DNA of 7,427 nt from Acidaminococcales bacterium. Its GTDB lineage: Bacteria > Bacillota > Negativicutes > Acidaminococcales > JAISLQ01. The stretch spans positions 1 through 7,427 of the forward strand of contig JAISPA010000287.1 of the NCBI GenBank assembly GCA_031275255.1. Reading direction: 5' to 3'. Positions 4,297 to 7,427 of this stretch are shown in pieces. The position numbers and the translations under genes are program-made. The notes beneath the pieces are model-generated. The model did no database searches, was not told the DNA's origin, and worked only from the letters and a program-made list of their open reading frames with translations. Position 1 is the stretch's first letter; every line of letters starts with the position of its first letter.

Positions 4297-7200
4297 TTGA
4301 AAACAATCAATTTAAAAACAATTACGGAATTTTTCCATAAGTTAATGGAATATTTCCTGACAAAGCTTGGTTTTGGAATGCGCGCCAAGCTTATTATTAT
4401 TTTCCTTGTTATAAAAGTCATACCTTTGATCCTGATAGTGCTTGTAGCGTGGCGGCAAGCCTCCGTTTTAGGCGATGAGTTGAGCCGGCGGACACGCCTG
4501 CTCGCGGAGCAGATGAATACGGCTCTCTCCCGCGTCGGCAAAACTGCGGTAGACAACTCCGTGGATGCTTTAAACAACCGGGCCACCAACGACATAGAGC
4601 GGATGACAACCGAAGCGGCGCGGCAGGTAGCGGATTTTCTTTACGAGCGCGACAACGATATTATTCTTGCCTCCCGCCTTAGCCTGTCGGCGGCAAGTTA
4701 TCGCCTGTTCGTGGAAAACAGCTTGGGCAGGATAATCAAAAAAGGCGCTTGGAAACTCGCGCCCGACGGCAAGTCATGGATTCCGGAAAGCATACCGCCC
4801 GCAGGGCCGGACGCCGTCTCATCCAACAAGGAAAATGATTTGCGTTTCCGCTACCGTCAGCCTGACCATTTTGCTTACGAGCAAGTCCCGCTTTATAACG
4901 AGATAACATTCATTGACCTTAACGGCAACGAATTAATCAAAGTCGTAACCTCACCGCGCATGAGCCGGCAGCTTAAAAACGTGGCAGACCGCCGAAACAC
5001 TTACGCCAAGGCCGAAACTTATTTCGCGGAGCTGAAAAAACTAAAGCCAGGCGAGATATACGTTTCCGACGTTATCGGCACATATGTCCCCTCGCGCCTT
5101 ATCGGCATGTACACGCCGGAAAACACGGAAAAATACGGGCTGAAATTCGAGCCGGAGCAGGAAGCTTACGCCGGGATGGAAAACCCCAACGGCAAGCGTT
5201 TTGAGGGCATTGTCCGCTGGGCTACGCCGGTTGTCGAAAACGGCCGGATAACCGGTTATGTAACGCTTGCCCTGAACCATGACCATATCATGGAGTTTAC
5301 CGATCATCTAATGCCAACTGATGAGCGTTATACAGAGCTGCCCAGCGCCTATGAAGGAAATTATGCTTTTATCTGGGATTATAAATGCCGCAGCATCTGC
5401 CATCCCCGGCATCATTCGATCGCGGGGTTTGACCCAGAAACCGGGGACGTGCAAATACCCTGGCTTGAACAGGAAATTTACGATGCCTGGCAGGCGAGCG
5501 GCCAAAGCTATATAGAATTTATCAAAGACTATCCCACTTTCCTTGAGCAGTCGGTAAAGAAAAAACCCGCGCGTGAACTTACCGAAAAGGGGCTTGTCGG
5601 CCTGGACGGGCGTTATCTTAATTTCGCCCCGCAATGCACGGGCTGGTTTGATCTGACCGCCAACGGCGGATCAGGCTCTTTTGTCATACTTTGGAGCGGC
5701 CTTACCAAATTGACCACCGCCGCCGCCATACCCTATTATACCGGGCAATACGGGGCGTCCAGGCGCGGGTTTGGTTTTGTGGCCATAGGCGCCGGGCTGG
5801 ATGATTTTCAACGCCCGGCCAAAGAAACAGAGAAAGAACTGGGACGGCTTATTGGAGACGCCAACAATGAGCTTGTCCGCATTTCCGGCGAAACACAAGC
5901 GGCGATAACCAGCAATCTGATAAATACCGCCACCCAACTTGCTTTGTCTACCGGTTTAATAGTTATACTGGTGATATTTATCGCCATCTGGATGGCCTCT
6001 GTATTCACCAACAGCATCAAGCGGTTCATCGACGGCATAGCGCGTTTTCGGGCGGGAGAGCGCCAGTTCCGCTTCCGCTCCAAGGTCAAGGATGAAATGG
6101 GTATTCTGGCAGATTCTTTCGACGAAATGGCCAACAGCATAGTCGACAGCGTAACCGGGCCGCTTTGTATCACCGACTTAAATTTGAAAATAATATATAT
6201 GAACGATTACAGCCTCATGCTCTGCGGCAAAAATTTGGACGAAGTCGTCGGCTTCCCCTACAGCGAAAGCGCTATTTATCCTATCGGTTCCCGTTTCTGC
6301 CCAATCACGGCGCTGCATGAATGGCACGAGGCTGACGCGTATTATTTAGAAAACAGCGATGTTTATTTAAAGGGGTCCGCCAATTATCTCTTGGACAAAA
6401 ACGGCCAAAAAACCGGCTATATTATTGCGACGACGGACGTTTCGGAAATAGTTCGCGAGCAGATGAAGATAAATGAGCAGCGGCTTTTGCTTGATACTAT
6501 TTTTTCCTCTTCGCCTGATCTGATCTGGTATAAGGACGCCGACGGCAAGTATCTGGCCGTTAATCCGCGGTTTTCGTCCGCAATCGGCAAAAACGCGGAT
6601 GAAGTCGTCGGGAAAACTCTTGAAGACATAATACCGGACGGCGCAAGCGAGTTTTATAAAAACACCAGAGAGGCTATTATAGATTCAACGCCACTTTATA
6701 CGGAAGAAAAAATAATGTTCGCCGATGGCCATGAAGAAATACTTGATGTTGTACGCACGCCTATTTACAATGAGAACGGCGAATTGTCCGGCCTTTTGGG
6801 AGTTGCGCGCAATGTTACCACGCGCGTGGTGATAGAAAACGAACTGCGCCGCACGCAGATGGAACTGGAACAAGCCGTAAACGACGCCAACCGGGCCAAC
6901 GAACACAAGGGCGAGTTCCTGGCGCGCATGAGCCATGAAATACGCACGCCCATGAACGCAATCATCGGCATGACCAATATCGCCAAACGTAAACTGGTAA
7001 ATTTCAGCAAAGATTATATTGATAACCCGGAAATAGCGGAAATACAAAGCAATTTGTCGCAAATAGAAATATCTTCCCAGCATTTGCTGGGATTGTTGAA
7101 CGACATACTTGATCTGTCAAAGATTGACGCCGGAAAAATTGAGCTTGCCGTGGAAACGATAAACCTGCCCAAATTGGCGAACACCGTTACCAACATTATC

Positions 7201-7427
7201 AAACCGCGCTGCGACGAAAAGAATATCACGCTCGGCACCTTTTTCGAGTCGTTTGAACATGTTTCCTTCCTCACTGATTCCCTGCGTCTCAGGCAGGTTC
7301 TGATCAATCTGCTCGGCAACGCCGTGAAATTCACACCCGAAGGCGGCCGCATCGAATTTCGCATTGAGCGAAAAGAGCAAAGCGAGGGGAAGACCTTGTT
7401 TACTTTCTCTGTGCGCGACACGGGCAT
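4297..7427 (+). CDS. Membrane-bound sensor histidine kinase (Cache-like sensor, HAMP, two PAS, HisKA, HATPase_c), cut at right edge
   Basis: At least 1043 residues, 3' end missing. Order: TM1 at about 32-52 (IIIFLVIKVIPLILIVLVAW); an extracytoplasmic sensor of about 490 residues with Cache-like character (a first part ending in GYVTLALNHDHIMEF, a second part with FIWDYK, LVGLDGRYLNFAPQCTGWFDL and AIPYYTGQYG); TM2 at about 548-570; HAMP at about 567-620; PAS 1 at about 616-719; PAS 2 at about 728-848; a coiled-coil linker; and the HisKA H-box SHEIRTPMNAIIGM with phospho-acceptor His880. HATPase_c follows with the N-box NLLGNAVKFTPEGG (Asn1004, Asn1008) and the start of the G1 box (DTG, 1041-1043), where the window ends. 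It should autophosphorylate on His880 in response to an external ligand. The H-box style and size are typical of hybrid kinases, so receiver domains may follow. The start is TTG 4297, chosen because no earlier plausible start exists after the stop at 4150. The ribosome site is weak (GGGA, five bases upstream), and ATG 4345 is an alternative. Confidence 0.9.
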   Translation, partial: MKTINLKTITEFFHKLMEYFLTKLGFGMRAKLIIIFLVIKVIPLILIVLVAWRQASVLGDELSRRTRLLAEQMNTALSRVGKTAVDNSVDALNNRATNDIERMTTEAARQVADFLYERDNDIILASRLSLSAASYRLFVENSLGRIIKKGAWKLAPDGKSWIPESIPPAGPDAVSSNKENDLRFRYRQPDHFAYEQVPLYNEITFIDLNGNELIKVVTSPRMSRQLKNVADRRNTYAKAETYFAELKKLKPGEIYVSDVIGTYVPSRLIGMYTPENTEKYGLKFEPEQEAYAGMENPNGKRFEGIVRWATPVVENGRITGYVTLALNHDHIMEFTDHLMPTDERYTELPSAYEGNYAFIWDYKCRSICHPRHHSIAGFDPETGDVQIPWLEQEIYDAWQASGQSYIEFIKDYPTFLEQSVKKKPARELTEKGLVGLDGRYLNFAPQCTGWFDLTANGGSGSFVILWSGLTKLTTAAAIPYYTGQYGASRRGFGFVAIGAGLDDFQRPAKETEKELGRLIGDANNELVRISGETQAAITSNLINTATQLALSTGLIVILVIFIAIWMASVFTNSIKRFIDGIARFRAGERQFRFRSKVKDEMGILADSFDEMANSIVDSVTGPLCITDLNLKIIYMNDYSLMLCGKNLDEVVGFPYSESAIYPIGSRFCPITALHEWHEADAYYLENSDVYLKGSANYLLDKNGQKTGYIIATTDVSEIVREQMKINEQRLLLDTIFSSSPDLIWYKDADGKYLAVNPRFSSAIGKNADEVVGKTLEDIIPDGASEFYKNTREAIIDSTPLYTEEKIMFADGHEEILDVVRTPIYNENGELSGLLGVARNVTTRVVIENELRRTQMELEQAVNDANRANEHKGEFLARMSHEIRTPMNAIIGMTNIAKRKLVNFSKDYIDNPEIAEIQSNLSQIEISSQHLLGLLNDILDLSKIDAGKIELAVETINLPKLANTVTNIIKPRCDEKNITLGTFFESFEHVSFLTDSLRLRQVLINLLGNAVKFTPEGGRIEFRIERKEQSEGKTLFTFSVRDTG

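Noticed and set aside
4118..4300. 60-codon plus-strand frame before the kinase
   Set aside because: Proline- and arginine-rich translation of the G+C-rich leader, no ribosome site, and it overlaps the kinase start region.
4164..4609. Minus-strand frames overlapping the kinase start
   Set aside because: They are antisense to the kinase TM1 and early sensor codons, and the residue content is low-complexity Arg/Ser/Pro.
5041..7427. Multiple minus-strand frames along the kinase
   Set aside because: All are antisense to a continuous kinase frame with conserved motifs throughout.
1..7427. CRISPR arrays, tRNA or rRNA genes, insertion-sequence transposase genes, toxin-antitoxin or phage-defence genes
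   Set aside because: No spaced direct repeats, RNA-gene signatures or transposase/defence motifs were seen on either strand.

Overview
The window looks like ordinary chromosome of an anaerobic, Gram-positive-lineage bacterium. My best guess is a Negativicutes or Clostridia relative. That rests on the short ThiC of about 435 residues, on a pair of Ppx/GppA proteins of which one begins with an unusual 'IHLGSE' motif, and on a very large membrane-bound sensor kinase with a Cache-like sensor region. The taxonomic guess is inference from protein character, not a database match. Coding density is high. The two larger intergenic stretches are unusually rich in inverted repeats.

Layout from left to right: (1) the first 73 codons of a Ppx/GppA-family protein on the minus strand, running off the left edge; (2) a 404-base divergent spacer with three separate perfect inverted repeats; (3) a complete plus-strand Ppx/GppA phosphatase with a C-terminal HD-type domain (508 residues); (4) a 225-base convergent spacer; (5) thiC on the minus strand, the HMP-phosphate synthase of thiamine synthesis; (6) a 613-base divergent spacer with an 18-bp AT palindrome lying over apparent back-to-back promoters, a foldback structure on the thiC side and a very G+C-rich segment on the kinase side; (7) a plus-strand histidine kinase of at least 1043 residues (TM, large extracytoplasmic sensor, TM, HAMP, PAS, PAS, HisKA, start of HATPase_c), cut by the right edge.

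Functionally, the two Ppx/GppA proteins probably act on polyphosphate and/or (p)ppGpp, linking phosphate storage to the stringent response. thiC supplies the pyrimidine half of thiamine and shows no recognisable TPP riboswitch in its 5' region. The kinase senses an unknown external signal. Nothing ties the three units into one pathway.

I did not find convincing evidence of a new system. The points most worth checking are the altered N-terminal motif of the left Ppx/GppA protein, a CX3CH motif in the kinase sensor region, the CX2CX3C cluster spacing of ThiC, and the structured leaders upstream of thiC and the kinase.
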